A stretch of 64,000 nt of DNA, from the NCBI GenBank assembly GCA_021228405.1, contig JAJQRF010000007.1, positions 124,794-188,793 on the forward strand, given 5' to 3'. This document shows, piece after piece, positions 7,750 through 17,465 of this stretch. The number at the start of each line of letters is the position of its first letter. The stretch's first letter is position 1. The notes below the pieces were generated by a model that worked only from the letters and a program-made list of their open reading frames with translations, had not been told where the DNA came from and made no database searches. Both the position numbers and the translations under genes were made by a program. Source of the stretch: Pyrinomonadaceae bacterium. GTDB taxonomy: Bacteria; Acidobacteriota; Blastocatellia; Pyrinomonadales; Pyrinomonadaceae.

Positions 7750-9114
7750 TTACCGCTTTCTGAATATCCGAAATCCGAACGCGTCCAAACTCAAAGACGG
7801 CAAGCCGTTCGCTTTTTTCTCGACATTCGGCGTGATTTCTTCAAAATTTCCCGCCGTTTCGACCGCCCCGAAAAACGGTTCGTTCGACATATTTATCGCT
7901 ACTAAAACTTCCTCGTTGCCGCTTTTGCGCGAAAAGGTCAAAACTCGTGTTTCGTCCGAATTTTTCAGCCAAGTCAGATTTCCGCGCCGTAAGGCTTCGG
8001 AATTTTTGCGAAGCTCGATCATTCCTTTATAAAACTTCGGAAATTCGGGACGGCGTTCGGCAAACTGCCAGAAGATCGGCAATTTTTCAAACAGCGCAGG
8101 TGCACCCGATTCGGTCGTGTCGCCCGCTTCCATTCCGTTGTAAAACATCGGAACGCCGTCCAACGTAAACGCCAGAGCCTGTGCCGCCAACGCGCCTTTT
8201 TCGCCGAAACGCGCGATCGCGCGGCGTTCGTCGTGATTGTCGGAAAAACGCATCCGCAGTGCACCTTTCGGATTTTTCGCGTTGTCCGCTTCCCACGTTT
8301 TACGAATTTCGGAAGCAGGTTTGTTGCCGAACAAAACTTCCGCCAAAACCGCGTGATTTGCCCACGAATAATCCAAATTAAACGCTTTCACGAGCAGATC
8401 GGGCGATTCCCACTCGGCAAGCCAGATCGTGTCGGGCTTGATCTTATCGACTTCGGCACGCGCCGTTTCCCAGAAATCGGTCGGCACAAATCCCGCGACA
8501 TCGCACCGGAAACCGTCGAGATCGTAATCGCGCACCCACGACTTTAGCATCTCGATCATATATTTCCGCAATTCGGGATTGTCGTAATTCAAATCGGCAA
8601 CGTCCGCCCAATCGGGCACGGGCGGAATGATTTCGCCTTTGTCGTTCGTCGTGTGAAAACCCTTCGTTTTCATCATCACCGAATCCCAGCTCGTATGATT
8701 TGCGACAATATCGATGATGACTTTCAGCCCGCGTTTATGTGATTCGGAAACAAGCCGTTTCAGATCGTCCTTCGTGCCGTAATCGGGATTGATCGCGTAA
8801 AAATCCTGCACCGCATACGGCGAACCGACCGAACCTTTTGCCTTGAGTTTTCCGACGGGATGAATCGGCATCAGCCACAAAACCGTCACGCCGAGATTTT
8901 TCAAACGGTCTAAATCAGCCGTAATCGAATTAAAATCGCCTTTTTGGGAATATTGACGCGGATAAATCTCATAGATCACCGCATCCTTGACCCAATCCTG
9001 CGACGGTCGCGCCGTTTCCTTTGAAAAATCGCGCGGCGGCGCAGTTTGGGCAAAAACGAAGCTCGTAAACAGAAGCGTTATCAGCGTTAGATTGGTTATT
9101 AATTTTTTCATCAC
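7750..9114 (-). CDS. Secreted alpha-amylase family glycosidase (GH13)
   Basis: A 454-residue exported alpha-amylase-fold enzyme. Signal peptide 1-23 ending FVFAQ; the (beta/alpha)8 barrel begins at VIYEIYPRQYS. Conserved regions visible: IDIVANHTS (137-142), nucleophile Asp205 in GFRCDVAG, acid/base Glu234 in WLAEWES, and Asp295 in SDNHDE. A short C-terminal beta domain follows. The compact form without domain insertions is like small maltogenic amylases or oligosaccharide hydrolases, so maltodextrin cleavage in the periplasm is likely; the exact product is not predictable. The gene lies 89 nt downstream of GH97 with a palindrome between them. Confidence 0.92.
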   Translation of the reverse strand: MMKKLITNLTLITLLFTSFVFAQTAPPRDFSKETARPSQDWVKDAVIYEIYPRQYSQKGDFNSITADLDRLKNLGVTVLWLMPIHPVGKLKAKGSVGSPYAVQDFYAINPDYGTKDDLKRLVSESHKRGLKVIIDIVANHTSWDSVMMKTKGFHTTNDKGEIIPPVPDWADVADLNYDNPELRKYMIEMLKSWVRDYDLDGFRCDVAGFVPTDFWETARAEVDKIKPDTIWLAEWESPDLLVKAFNLDYSWANHAVLAEVLFGNKPASEIRKTWEADNAKNPKGALRMRFSDNHDERRAIARFGEKGALAAQALAFTLDGVPMFYNGMEAGDTTESGAPALFEKLPIFWQFAERRPEFPKFYKGMIELRKNSEALRRGNLTWLKNSDETRVLTFSRKSGNEEVLVAINMSNEPFFGAVETAGNFEEITPNVEKKANGLPSLSLDAFGFRIFRKR

Positions 9115-9143
9115 TTTATAATTTTGGTTTAATCTGTCTGGCG

Positions 9144-9183
9144 AACTTCAGTTTGCCAAACGCATCGGCAACAAACTGAAGTT
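9144..9183. repeat. Intergenic palindrome between GH97 and GH13 genes
   Basis: Perfect 12-bp arms AACTTCAGTTTG (9144-9155) and CAAACTGAAGTT (9172-9183) around a 16-nt loop. It sits alone in the 53-nt gap before the GH97 stop and after the GH13 start. No strong U-tract follows, so it looks more like a processing or stability hairpin than an intrinsic terminator. Confidence 0.7.
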
Positions 9184-9203
9184 TGTTGAACAATCAACCG
9201 TTT

Positions 9204-11150
9204 TTATTTCTTCAAATGTGCCGCAAAACCGCCGCCCGATGCCATTTTGATGATTAATTTATCGCCTTTTTTGAGCGGCTGTTTCGTCAGTTTGAAATCG
9301 GACGCGAAACGGTCGGCGTTGATACCGTCTTGATAAATCGACGCGCTGTAATTTCCGTTTTCGAGAAATGAAAGATCGATCGTAATCTCGCGCGGTGTCC
9401 AGTCGTTCATCGCGCCGATAAACCAATCGCCGTTTTCCTTCTGCCGTGCGACGACCAGATATTCGCCGATCTTGCCGTCAAGCGGAATAGTTTCGTTCCA
9501 GATTGACGGCACCGCCGCGAGAAACTCCATTGCTTCGGGTTCGCGCAGATAATTTGAAGGATTGTCCGCGAGCATCTGCAAAGGACTTTCGTAAATGACA
9601 TACATCCCAAGCTGATGACAGCGCGTGCCCTGACTCATCGGGCGGTTGAAATCGATCTTGAAATCCTTTTCGCCCGCGTTGAGCATTGCACCGGGCGTGA
9701 AATCCATCGGTCCCGCCACCATTCGGATAAAAGGCAGATCGAGGTCGTGTTGCGGTGTAATATCCTTTGACCATTTGCTGTTTTCCAAACCTTTCACGCC
9801 TTCGCGCGAAACGGCGTTCGGATATTTGCGCTCCATTCCCGTCGGTTTGTATGACCCGTGGAAATCGACCAGCATTTTGCGTTTTGCCGCTTCGTTTGCA
9901 GTTCTTTCATAGAAATCGACCATTTTCTGATCGTCGCGCTGCATAAAATCGACCTTAATTCCCTTCACGCCCCATTTTTCAAATTGATCGAGCGCGGGAA
10001 TCATCTGTTTATCGAGCGAAGTCCACAAAACCCACAAAATGATGCCGACATTTTTCCGTTTGGCATAGGCAAGCAGTTCGGGCAAATCAACGTTCGGATT
10101 CAGGGTTAATAAATCGTCGGTTTTCGACCAGCCTTCATCGAGGATCAGATATTCCAAACCGTATTTCGCGGCAAAATCGAGGTAGTATTTGTAAGTTTCG
10201 GTATTTACGCCCGACTTGAAATCGACCCCGTAAATGTTGTTCGCATTCCACCAATCCCACGGAACTTTACCCGCTTTCACCCACGAGAAATCTTCGTTCG
10301 TTCCTTCGGAAAGCAGGTAAACGAGCTGATTATCGATGAGTTCGGAATCCTTTTCCGCTAAACCGAAAATGCGCCAAGGAAAAGACTTTTTGCCGTCCGT
10401 TTTCGCAATAAAATCGGCGCGTTCCGTAACTTTGATGTCGCGGTCTTTGACGGCTTCTTCCTTCGCCGGATAATTCGGGAAAACTGCTTTCAAACCGTTT
10501 CCGTTCGCGCCTTCGAGCCACATTCCCGCGTAGCCGTAAAGATCGGCTTCGGAAATCCAGAGTTTCGCCCCCGTCTGGGTCGCAACAAGCGCGGGCAAAC
10601 TCGCCAATTGATTTTTCAATTCGCCCGATTTATAACGCACATAAAGCCGTTCGTTATGCGAGTAAAAACTTTCTTCCTGCGGGTAAAAAATCGTATCCTG
10701 CGGAGCGAGATTAATCGCCGCTTGCTCGGCTGAAACGGTGATTTCGCCATTCAGTTCGGTTTTCCAACGATACGCCGCGCCATTGTCGTAAACGCGCCAA
10801 ACAAGAGCGTAACCGCCGTTAAAATTGAGCGTCAATTCATTGAAAACATCTTTTATTTTCCGTCTTTTCTGCGGCACGATCGCCGTCACGACCTGCTCCA
10901 CACTACGCTCTTTTTTGCCGGCAACTTTCGGATTGACCGCAACGGCGGGATTTTCCTTGAGGCTCAAACCGATTGCCGATTCGGAAACGATCGTTTGCCC
11001 GTTGAAAAGAAGCGAATAATAAACTTTATCCGCGACTTTCAAGCGAACTTCCGCTTTCCCGTTCGGCGACCGCAGAGAATAATTCTGCGCCGAAACGCTG
11101 AGGGCGGAGCAAACTGCGATCAGAACGATCAAAAAGAATGTTTTCTTCAT
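9204..11150 (-). CDS. Secreted GH97 alpha-glycosidase
   Basis: GH97 enzyme of 648 residues. I place the start at ATG 11150, giving MKKTFFLIV and a signal peptide ending VSAQ; the frame is open 32 codons further but would overlap the upstream permease gene. Seen: N-terminal beta-sandwich (about 22-285), barrel with WDWWNANN and YLILDEGW, KVDFMQRDDQ at about 400-408, and GPMDFTPGAM. The family acts on alpha-glucosides (SusB) or alpha-galactosides. The Asp401 in KVDF occupies the place where, as I recall, retaining GH97 enzymes carry the nucleophile and inverting SusB does not, so substrate and mechanism should not be assumed from the starch context. It follows the MFS transporter by 40 nt. Confidence 0.9.
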   Translation of the reverse strand: MKKTFFLIVLIAVCSALSVSAQNYSLRSPNGKAEVRLKVADKVYYSLLFNGQTIVSESAIGLSLKENPAVAVNPKVAGKKERSVEQVVTAIVPQKRRKIKDVFNELTLNFNGGYALVWRVYDNGAAYRWKTELNGEITVSAEQAAINLAPQDTIFYPQEESFYSHNERLYVRYKSGELKNQLASLPALVATQTGAKLWISEADLYGYAGMWLEGANGNGLKAVFPNYPAKEEAVKDRDIKVTERADFIAKTDGKKSFPWRIFGLAEKDSELIDNQLVYLLSEGTNEDFSWVKAGKVPWDWWNANNIYGVDFKSGVNTETYKYYLDFAAKYGLEYLILDEGWSKTDDLLTLNPNVDLPELLAYAKRKNVGIILWVLWTSLDKQMIPALDQFEKWGVKGIKVDFMQRDDQKMVDFYERTANEAAKRKMLVDFHGSYKPTGMERKYPNAVSREGVKGLENSKWSKDITPQHDLDLPFIRMVAGPMDFTPGAMLNAGEKDFKIDFNRPMSQGTRCHQLGMYVIYESPLQMLADNPSNYLREPEAMEFLAAVPSIWNETIPLDGKIGEYLVVARQKENGDWFIGAMNDWTPREITIDLSFLENGNYSASIYQDGINADRFASDFKLTKQPLKKGDKLIIKMASGGGFAAHLKK

Positions 11151-11190
11151 AATTTTTGAACCGGAGCCATCAAAATCCGCTGATAAAAAA

Positions 11191-12531
11191 TCAATGTCCG
11201 CCACTGCCGCCGACTTCGCCTTCGACCAGTTTGCTTGCGCCGACATCTTTCACGATCAAGACGCTGATCGCCGCAACGATCAGCGAAACACCGCCGAGCA
11301 TCACGGCATTTAACGGATTATCGCCGAGCAACGGTTTGTAGATTTGCGGTGTCAGAAATGATTGGACGACTTGCGGAATGACGATAAAAAGATTGAAAAC
11401 GCCCATATAAACGCCCATTCTTTCAGGCTTGATCGCGCCCGCCAAAATCACATACGGCATTGAAAGAATCGAAGCCCAGGCGATGCCGACCCCGACCATT
11501 CCGATCCACAGAAAATAAGGATTCGTCGCCGCAAATGTCGAAAGCAAACCAAACCCTCCGCACAGCAAACAAAGAATGTGAACTCCTTTGCGCCCGATCG
11601 CATTTGCCAGCGGCGGAATCGCAAAAGCGACGAGAAAACAAACCAGATTGTAGAGCGCAAAACAAACTCCGCCCCATTCCGTTCCCTGTTTGAAAAGATC
11701 GGATTTGTCGTCAACCGCGCCGAAAACGTGCCGCGCCACCGTCAGCCCGTAAAACTGCCACATAAACGGCAAGGCGAACCACGTAAAAAACTGGACGATT
11801 GCCAATTGTTTCATCGTCGAAGGCATTTCCTTTAACGCGTCGGCGATTTCCGTCACGATCGTCGAAACGATATTTCCTTCCGCCTGCTTGCGCCGAAATT
11901 CTTCCATATCTTCGGGCGGGTATTCTCCGGTCGTGAAAACCGTCCACAAAACCGCGCTGATAAACGCGATCGCGCCGACGATAAAAGCGATCAGGGTCGA
12001 ATAAGGAATGCCGCTTTTCATCACGCCGACCACGCCGAAAAACGTCAGAATATACGGCAAGGCATTTGCCAGCGTCGAACCGATGCCGATAAAGAACGAC
12101 TGCATCACGAAACCGAGCGTTCGCTGTTCTTCGGGCAATTTATCGCCGACAAAAGCGCGAAACGGCTCCATCGTGATATTGATCGAAGCATCCATGATCC
12201 ATAAAAGACTCGCCGCCATCCAAACTGCTGAAGAATTCGGCATCAGGATCAGACAGATGCTCGCAATGATCGCGCCGACCAGAAAATAAGGACGGCGGCG
12301 ACCGAGTTTGTTCCAGGTGCGGTCGCTCATTGCGCCGACGATCGGCTGAATCAGCAAACCCGTGAGCGGTCCGGCAAGCCACAAATACGGCAAATTCGCT
12401 TCGTCCGCGCCGAGATATTTATAGATCGGCGACATATTCGCCATCTGCAAGCCCCAGCCGAATTGGATTCCGAGGAATCCGAAACTCATATTCCAGATTT
12501 GCCAAAAACTTAATTTCGGTTTGTTTTGCAT
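11191..12531 (-). CDS. MFS sugar transporter (SLC45/GPH type, maltose or maltodextrin import)
   Basis: A 446-residue inner-membrane carrier with twelve predicted membrane segments. Motifs include SFGFLGIQFGWGLQMANM at the N-terminus and the loop 2-3 signature SDRTWNKLGRRRPY. This subgroup, related to plant sucrose carriers and bacterial maltose transporters, is commonly a proton symporter for disaccharides. It lies between the secreted cyclomaltodextrinase and GH97, so it is the likely entry route for maltose or short maltodextrins released in the periplasm; no ABC or PTS importer is present in the locus. The ATG at 12531 lies 18 nt after the previous stop. Confidence 0.9.
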   Translation of the reverse strand: MQNKPKLSFWQIWNMSFGFLGIQFGWGLQMANMSPIYKYLGADEANLPYLWLAGPLTGLLIQPIVGAMSDRTWNKLGRRRPYFLVGAIIASICLILMPNSSAVWMAASLLWIMDASINITMEPFRAFVGDKLPEEQRTLGFVMQSFFIGIGSTLANALPYILTFFGVVGVMKSGIPYSTLIAFIVGAIAFISAVLWTVFTTGEYPPEDMEEFRRKQAEGNIVSTIVTEIADALKEMPSTMKQLAIVQFFTWFALPFMWQFYGLTVARHVFGAVDDKSDLFKQGTEWGGVCFALYNLVCFLVAFAIPPLANAIGRKGVHILCLLCGGFGLLSTFAATNPYFLWIGMVGVGIAWASILSMPYVILAGAIKPERMGVYMGVFNLFIVIPQVVQSFLTPQIYKPLLGDNPLNAVMLGGVSLIVAAISVLIVKDVGASKLVEGEVGGSGGH

Positions 12532-12548
12532 AGATTTTCCTTCGATTT

Positions 12549-14441
12549 TTATTTAATTGTAAAAATTCCCGCCGAACGCGCCGGCATTGTAAAGCTGACT
12601 TTTCCGTTTTGGATTTTGACATCCGAAATCTTGCCGAGTCTGTCCGTCAAAGTCGAATTCGCGCCGAATTGCTTTATCATCGAAACGTCGAATCTCACTT
12701 CGGCAGTTTTTGTGTCGTTATTAAAAACTACCAAAACAGCCTGATCCGGCGACACCCGCGCATAAACCGACTGCTGTTCTTCGTCCAACAAATCGAGCGA
12801 TTTCCCGTTTCGTAAAGGCTCGAGTTCCTTTCTGAGCGAGCCGAGTTTGGCGAGATGATTCCACACGTCGTTTTGCTCCGGCGTGCGTCCCGAAGCATTG
12901 AAAGCGTTGGCGGCATCGCCCGCGAAACCGCCCGGGAAATCGCGGCGGTTGTCGGGATCACTGCCGCCGGGCATCGCGATCTCGTCGCCGTAATAAAGAA
13001 GCGGCGTGCCGCGTGTCGTCATTATAAAAGTTTGCGCGAGCTTCAGACCTTCGGTGGTCGCGCCCTCTTCGTTCATAAAACGCTCCATATCGTGAACGCC
13101 TAAGAATGTCGTCAAAACATTCGGATTCGGATAAATCCAATCACGCGCCAACATCTGCGAAACGCCGCGAATCGAGCCGCCTTTCGCAAACGCGTTGCGG
13201 ATTTGATAAAAAAGCGCGAAATCGTAAAGCGTGTCGATTTTCGTGTCAACTCCGTCGTGTCCTTTCCTGCCGGCTTGGAAATACGAGATCAAAACGGGAT
13301 CGCCGTCGAAAAGCTCGCCGAGAACGTTCACTTTCGGAAATTCCTTTTTAATTGCGCTTCCCCATTTCCCCCAGAAAGTGCGCGGAACGTGCGGCAGAGT
13401 ATCCATTCTAATCGCGTCGAAACCGACCGTTTCAACCCACCAGAGCGTGTTTTGAATCAGATATTTTTCAACTTCGATGTCGTTTTGGTTAAAATCGGGC
13501 AGAATGTCGATAAACCAACCGTCAATGTTGCGCGATTGCGTTTGATAAGTCGCACGCGGATTCATCGCCGTCCATTTCTGCCAGTTGTTGTTCGGATGAT
13601 TTTTGACCGTTCCGTTCCACCACGTCGGTGTCGGCGGGTCGTCCGCCCAACGGTGATAAGGTCCCGTGTGATTCGCAACCTGATCCTGAATCACCTTAAA
13701 ACCCATCGCTTGCGCCTTTTGAACAAATTCCCTGAGCTTTGCCATATCGCCGAGATGCTCGTCAACGGCATACATATCTGTCGCGCCGTAACCGTGATAA
13801 CCCGTCGTAAACGGCATTCCTTCATACGTTTCCTTGTAATCGGGCTTGTCGTTGTTGTCGTAGATCGGCGTTGTCCAGATCGCCGTCACGCCCAACGATT
13901 TCAGATACGGCAGTTTGTCTATCAAGCCTTGCAGATCGCCGCCGTGATAATGACGACCGAATTTGCGGTCATATAAACCTTTCGATTTCGCGGGATCGTT
14001 GTTAGACGTATCGCCGTCGGCAAAACGGTCGGGAATGACAAAGTAGATCACGTCGTCGGGCGTGTAGCCGCGATGCGTCGTGGCGGAAGTCTTTTTCGGC
14101 ACAATTTCAAAATCGAATGCAGCGACATTATGCTTGTTGCCGACGTTTATTTTATATTTTCCCGCTTTGGCGTTTTTGGTGATCATCAGATCGAAAAATA
14201 AATAATTTCCGTTTTCGCTCGCCTTTATATTGCTTGCCTTCAACGCGCTGTCATTTGTCCAGACGGTTTCGCCTTTCAAATTTTTACCCGTCAGCAAAAC
14301 ACGCACGGGATTGATGCTCGAATTCGTCCACCAGCTCGGCGGTTCGACCTTTTCAACCGTCGGCGATTGCCCGTTGACGCTAAATAATAAACAGAAAAAA
14401 GTAAGCAGTAAAAAACCGGCATATTGCAATTTAATTTTCAT
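12549..14441 (-). CDS. Secreted cyclomaltodextrinase/neopullulanase-like GH13 enzyme
   Basis: A 630-residue exported protein: signal peptide 1-25 ending VNGQ, cyclomaltodextrinase N-terminal beta domain about 28-115 (VEPPSWWTNSS), then a GH13 barrel with IPDRFADGD, QDQVANHTG, nucleophile Asp347 in FDAIRMDT, Glu376 in LGELFDGD and Asp451 in GVHDMERF, and a C-terminal beta domain. Enzymes with this layout open cyclodextrins and cut pullulan and short maltodextrins. It is a paralogue of the enzyme at 21430-23343 with the same domain order, so the locus holds two related activities. Upstream lies a small membrane protein gene. Confidence 0.92.
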   Translation of the reverse strand: MKIKLQYAGFLLLTFFCLLFSVNGQSPTVEKVEPPSWWTNSSINPVRVLLTGKNLKGETVWTNDSALKASNIKASENGNYLFFDLMITKNAKAGKYKINVGNKHNVAAFDFEIVPKKTSATTHRGYTPDDVIYFVIPDRFADGDTSNNDPAKSKGLYDRKFGRHYHGGDLQGLIDKLPYLKSLGVTAIWTTPIYDNNDKPDYKETYEGMPFTTGYHGYGATDMYAVDEHLGDMAKLREFVQKAQAMGFKVIQDQVANHTGPYHRWADDPPTPTWWNGTVKNHPNNNWQKWTAMNPRATYQTQSRNIDGWFIDILPDFNQNDIEVEKYLIQNTLWWVETVGFDAIRMDTLPHVPRTFWGKWGSAIKKEFPKVNVLGELFDGDPVLISYFQAGRKGHDGVDTKIDTLYDFALFYQIRNAFAKGGSIRGVSQMLARDWIYPNPNVLTTFLGVHDMERFMNEEGATTEGLKLAQTFIMTTRGTPLLYYGDEIAMPGGSDPDNRRDFPGGFAGDAANAFNASGRTPEQNDVWNHLAKLGSLRKELEPLRNGKSLDLLDEEQQSVYARVSPDQAVLVVFNNDTKTAEVRFDVSMIKQFGANSTLTDRLGKISDVKIQNGKVSFTMPARSAGIFTIK

Positions 14442-14456
14442 AAAATCAATAAAGTT

Positions 14457-14978
14457 TTAAGTCTTTTTCGATGTTTTCAAGTTTGAAAGAACCCGATAAA
14501 AAACGACGAAAACCGCTCCCAGAAAGATATATTCCAAAAATCTGATGCCGAGCGTTTTCCAGCGCGGGATTTCGTAAACGATTTTGTTTTCCGCGCTTGA
14601 AAAACAACTGAACTGATGCAGGATCGAATCTTCGCCGTCGTAATTTTCGACGTATTTCACGTCGCGCGCCAATTCGTTTTGCGGCGGACAGAGATTTTCG
14701 ATCGGCTTGTTATAAAGAAAATTTCCCGCGCCGTCGAAAATCAATCCCAGAAAAGCAAACAAAATGATAAACCCGACAGCAAAACGATAATCTTCAACGA
14801 CCAGTTTTCTCTGGCTCGTTTTGTAAAAAGCGGCTCCGGCGATCAAAAAAAGAATCGACGCAATGCCTTCGTATTCGGTCGTAAAATAAATGAAAACCGC
14901 CGGAACGAGAATCACGAGCAAAATCACGCCGCCGACCTGAATCCATTCGGGAATTTTGTCCAGCATTCTTTCAAACAT
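14457..14978 (-). CDS. Small integral membrane protein of unknown function
   Basis: A 173-residue protein with about four hydrophobic segments (around 17-33, 35-50, 66-86 and 143-163) and a polar loop containing a Cys pair (NLCPPQNE and HQFSCFSS). I do not recognise the family. It lies between malQ (57 nt) and a GH13 gene (16 nt), on the same strand, and probably travels in the same transcript. A role in the envelope is all that can be said. Confidence 0.75.
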   Translation of the reverse strand: MFERMLDKIPEWIQVGGVILLVILVPAVFIYFTTEYEGIASILFLIAGAAFYKTSQRKLVVEDYRFAVGFIILFAFLGLIFDGAGNFLYNKPIENLCPPQNELARDVKYVENYDGEDSILHQFSCFSSAENKIVYEIPRWKTLGIRFLEYIFLGAVFVVFYRVLSNLKTSKKT

Positions 14979-15034
14979 AACTTTTTCGAGCTTCGTTCGC
15001 GCTCATTAAATCCGTGATCGGCAATTTTTATGAG

Positions 15035-16555
15035 CTATCGTCCGTAAAGTTCGACCAGATCGCTCAATCTTTCGGCGATTTCGTCCGAAATTTCCGCCTT
15101 TTTACATCGCCATTGCCAGTTTCCCGAAGTCGAAGCGGGCAGATTCATCCGCGCATCGTTGCCGAGTCCGAGCAAATCCTGCATCGGCACGATCGCCGTA
15201 TCAGCAACCGAGGCAAGCACGGTGCGGATGAAATCCCAGTGAATCTCCTTCCCGTCGGATTGCAGATATTTCAGGCAAAATGCGCGTTCCTTTTCGATTT
15301 GTTCTTCGTCGCGGCTCGAACCTTTTCCGGCTTGCGATTCAAACCAGCCAACGGTCGTATCGTTGTCGTGCGTTCCCGTGTAAACACAGCAGTTTTGAAT
15401 GTAATTGTGCGGCAGATCGATGTTTTTCGTGTCGCCGCCCCAGGCAAACTGCAAAATCCGCATTCCCGGAAAACCGAAACCGTCGCGCAATTCTTCAACA
15501 TCGGGCGTGATAACCCCCAAATCTTCCGCGAGAATCGGCAGATCGCCGAAAACCCAGCGCAGAGTGTTGAACAAATCCTTACCCGGCACGTTGACCCATT
15601 GCCCGCGCTCGGCTGTTTTATCGCCGCCCGGAACTTCCCAACTCGCCGCGAAACCGCGAAAATGATCGACCCTGACGACATCGACCAATTTCAAAGTGTG
15701 GCGCACGCGGTCAACCCACCATTTGAAACCTTCGGCGCGCATCGCGTCCCAATTGTAGATCGGATTTCCCCAAAGTTGTCCTGTTTTCGAGAAATAATCG
15801 GGCGGAACGCCCGCAACCGTTTTCGGCGAACCGTCTTCATTAAGTTTGAACTGCGTCGGATTGCACCAAACGTCCGCCGAATCGAGCGCGACAAAGATCG
15901 GAATATCGCCGATAATTTTCACGCCGTTCTTGTTCGCATATTTTTTAACGGCTTGCCATTGTTTGAAAAACGCGAATTGGTAAAACTTCTGCGCAAAAGC
16001 TTCCTCGTCAAATTCGACCCGCGCTTCGGCTAAAGCTTCGGGCTCGCGGAGCTTTAATCCTTCGTCCCATTCCTGCCACGATACCTGATTTTGCGCAAAT
16101 TTAATCGCCCGAAACAGCGCGTAATCTTCGAGCCAAAAAGCGTTTTCGTCGCAAAAAAGATGAAATGCTTCGACCAGTTTGATGTCGGAAGTTTTGCGAA
16201 ATTTTTCAAATGCCTTTTCGAGTAAAGGCATTTTGTATTCGATCACGCCGCCGAAATCGACCTTCGTTTCGGAAAAATCCGGCACATTCGCCAGATCGTT
16301 GCCGGTCAAAAACCCGTCTTCGACCAATTTTTCGGGCGAGATCATAAAAATATTTCCCGCAAACGCCGAAAAACATTGATAAGGCGAATCGCCGTAACCT
16401 GTCTGTCCAAGCGGTAAAACCTGCCAATATGTCTGTTTCGATTTCACCAGAAAATCGACAAAATCAAACGCTTCCGTCCCGAAATCACCGATGCCGAATT
16501 TTGACGGCAACGATGTCGGATGAAGTAAAACTCCTGCTGCTCTCGGAAATTTCAT
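15035..16555 (-). CDS. malQ: 4-alpha-glucanotransferase (amylomaltase, GH77)
   Basis: Cytoplasmic disproportionating enzyme that transfers glucan chains between maltodextrins and frees glucose. 506 residues, no signal peptide, usual family length. Visible GH77 signatures: GVLLHPTSLPS at the N-terminus, the VVRVDHFRGF motif with the nucleophile Asp, AEDLGVITP with the acid Glu, and GTHDNDTT with the third Asp. It is the last member of a tightly packed group M14-PhyH-esterase-malQ, with only 2 nt between the esterase stop and its start. It processes maltodextrins brought in by the MFS carrier. Confidence 0.97.
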   Translation of the reverse strand: MKFPRAAGVLLHPTSLPSKFGIGDFGTEAFDFVDFLVKSKQTYWQVLPLGQTGYGDSPYQCFSAFAGNIFMISPEKLVEDGFLTGNDLANVPDFSETKVDFGGVIEYKMPLLEKAFEKFRKTSDIKLVEAFHLFCDENAFWLEDYALFRAIKFAQNQVSWQEWDEGLKLREPEALAEARVEFDEEAFAQKFYQFAFFKQWQAVKKYANKNGVKIIGDIPIFVALDSADVWCNPTQFKLNEDGSPKTVAGVPPDYFSKTGQLWGNPIYNWDAMRAEGFKWWVDRVRHTLKLVDVVRVDHFRGFAASWEVPGGDKTAERGQWVNVPGKDLFNTLRWVFGDLPILAEDLGVITPDVEELRDGFGFPGMRILQFAWGGDTKNIDLPHNYIQNCCVYTGTHDNDTTVGWFESQAGKGSSRDEEQIEKERAFCLKYLQSDGKEIHWDFIRTVLASVADTAIVPMQDLLGLGNDARMNLPASTSGNWQWRCKKAEISDEIAERLSDLVELYGR

Positions 16556-16557
16556 AA

Positions 16558-17463
16558 TTATTTTTTCAGTAAAAATTCTAAAGGTTCGTTAAATCTTTTC
16601 GCCCAAGCCGTTTCCGAATGATTTTCGCCCGCAAAAAAGCGCGTCGTCCACATTTTTGCAGTCCAGCCTTTTTCTTTCATCAATTCGTCAACCTTTTTCT
16701 GCAACGGCGGGTAATACGCGTCCAAAGTCTGATCGCCGTAATCGAAATAGATTTTCCGCGAATCGGCTTTCGGCAGATTTTGTTGCAAATATGCTCGAAA
16801 CGAAGGAGGGACGCTTTCAATATTCGGAACTTTGTCGCTCAAAACGAGCGGCAAATGCGTCGAAATCCCCGCCGCGCCGCCGAAAATGTTCGGATATTCG
16901 CAAATCGCGTAGATCGAAATCAGTCCGCCCATACTCGAACCCGCGATAAAAGTATTTTTTGCGTCTTTGCGCGTCGAGTAATTTTTGTCGATAAACGGTT
17001 TCAATTCCCCGGTCAGAAATTTCAAATAATTATCGGCTTGCGGTTTGCCTTTGAGCCATTTTTCGACGATCCATTCGCGCGTTTCTTCCGATAAAAACTG
17101 TAAACTTTTCTGCGGATAATACTCCGCCGCGCGATGGTCGCCGTTGTTCCAAACGCCGACGACGATCAAATCTTTAATTTTCTTTTCCTTCAGCAATTTC
17201 CCGGCGGTTTCATCGATCTGCCATTCCTGTTTGTTCCACGTCGTCGAACCGTCAAAAAGCATCTGCCCGTCGTGCATATACAAGACCGCGTATTTCTTTT
17301 TCGGCGAGTAATCGTCGGGCAGCCAAACGTCGACATTTCGTGCATCGACATATTTCGACGCAAACTTTTCGAGCCGTTTCACTGTTCCGCTCGAAACATT
17401 GACCTGCCCGCAAACGCTCACCGCAAAAATCGCAAATGTGATAAAGAAAATTAATCCTTTCAT
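16558..17463 (-). CDS. Secreted esterase of the enterochelin-esterase (Fes) type
   Basis: A 301-residue alpha/beta hydrolase. I choose ATG 17463 (MKGLIFFITFAIFAVSVCGQ, a signal peptide) rather than a start 22 codons upstream inside the PhyH gene. Core motifs: RNVDVWLPDDY, YMHDGQMLFD, nucleophile Ser in GSSMGG and a C-terminal GENHSE His. The family hydrolyses acyl or siderophore esters. It resembles the esterase domain fused to the GH15 enzyme of the same locus, which suggests the locus handles an acylated glucan or a released ester (inference). Spacing to PhyH and malQ is 2 nt on both sides. Confidence 0.87.
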   Translation of the reverse strand: MKGLIFFITFAIFAVSVCGQVNVSSGTVKRLEKFASKYVDARNVDVWLPDDYSPKKKYAVLYMHDGQMLFDGSTTWNKQEWQIDETAGKLLKEKKIKDLIVVGVWNNGDHRAAEYYPQKSLQFLSEETREWIVEKWLKGKPQADNYLKFLTGELKPFIDKNYSTRKDAKNTFIAGSSMGGLISIYAICEYPNIFGGAAGISTHLPLVLSDKVPNIESVPPSFRAYLQQNLPKADSRKIYFDYGDQTLDAYYPPLQKKVDELMKEKGWTAKMWTTRFFAGENHSETAWAKRFNEPLEFLLKK

Positions 17464-17465
17464 TG

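Noticed and set aside
11151-11246. N-terminal extension of the GH97 protein
   Set aside because: It precedes a standard signal peptide and overlaps the end of the MFS gene, so the start at 11150 is better.
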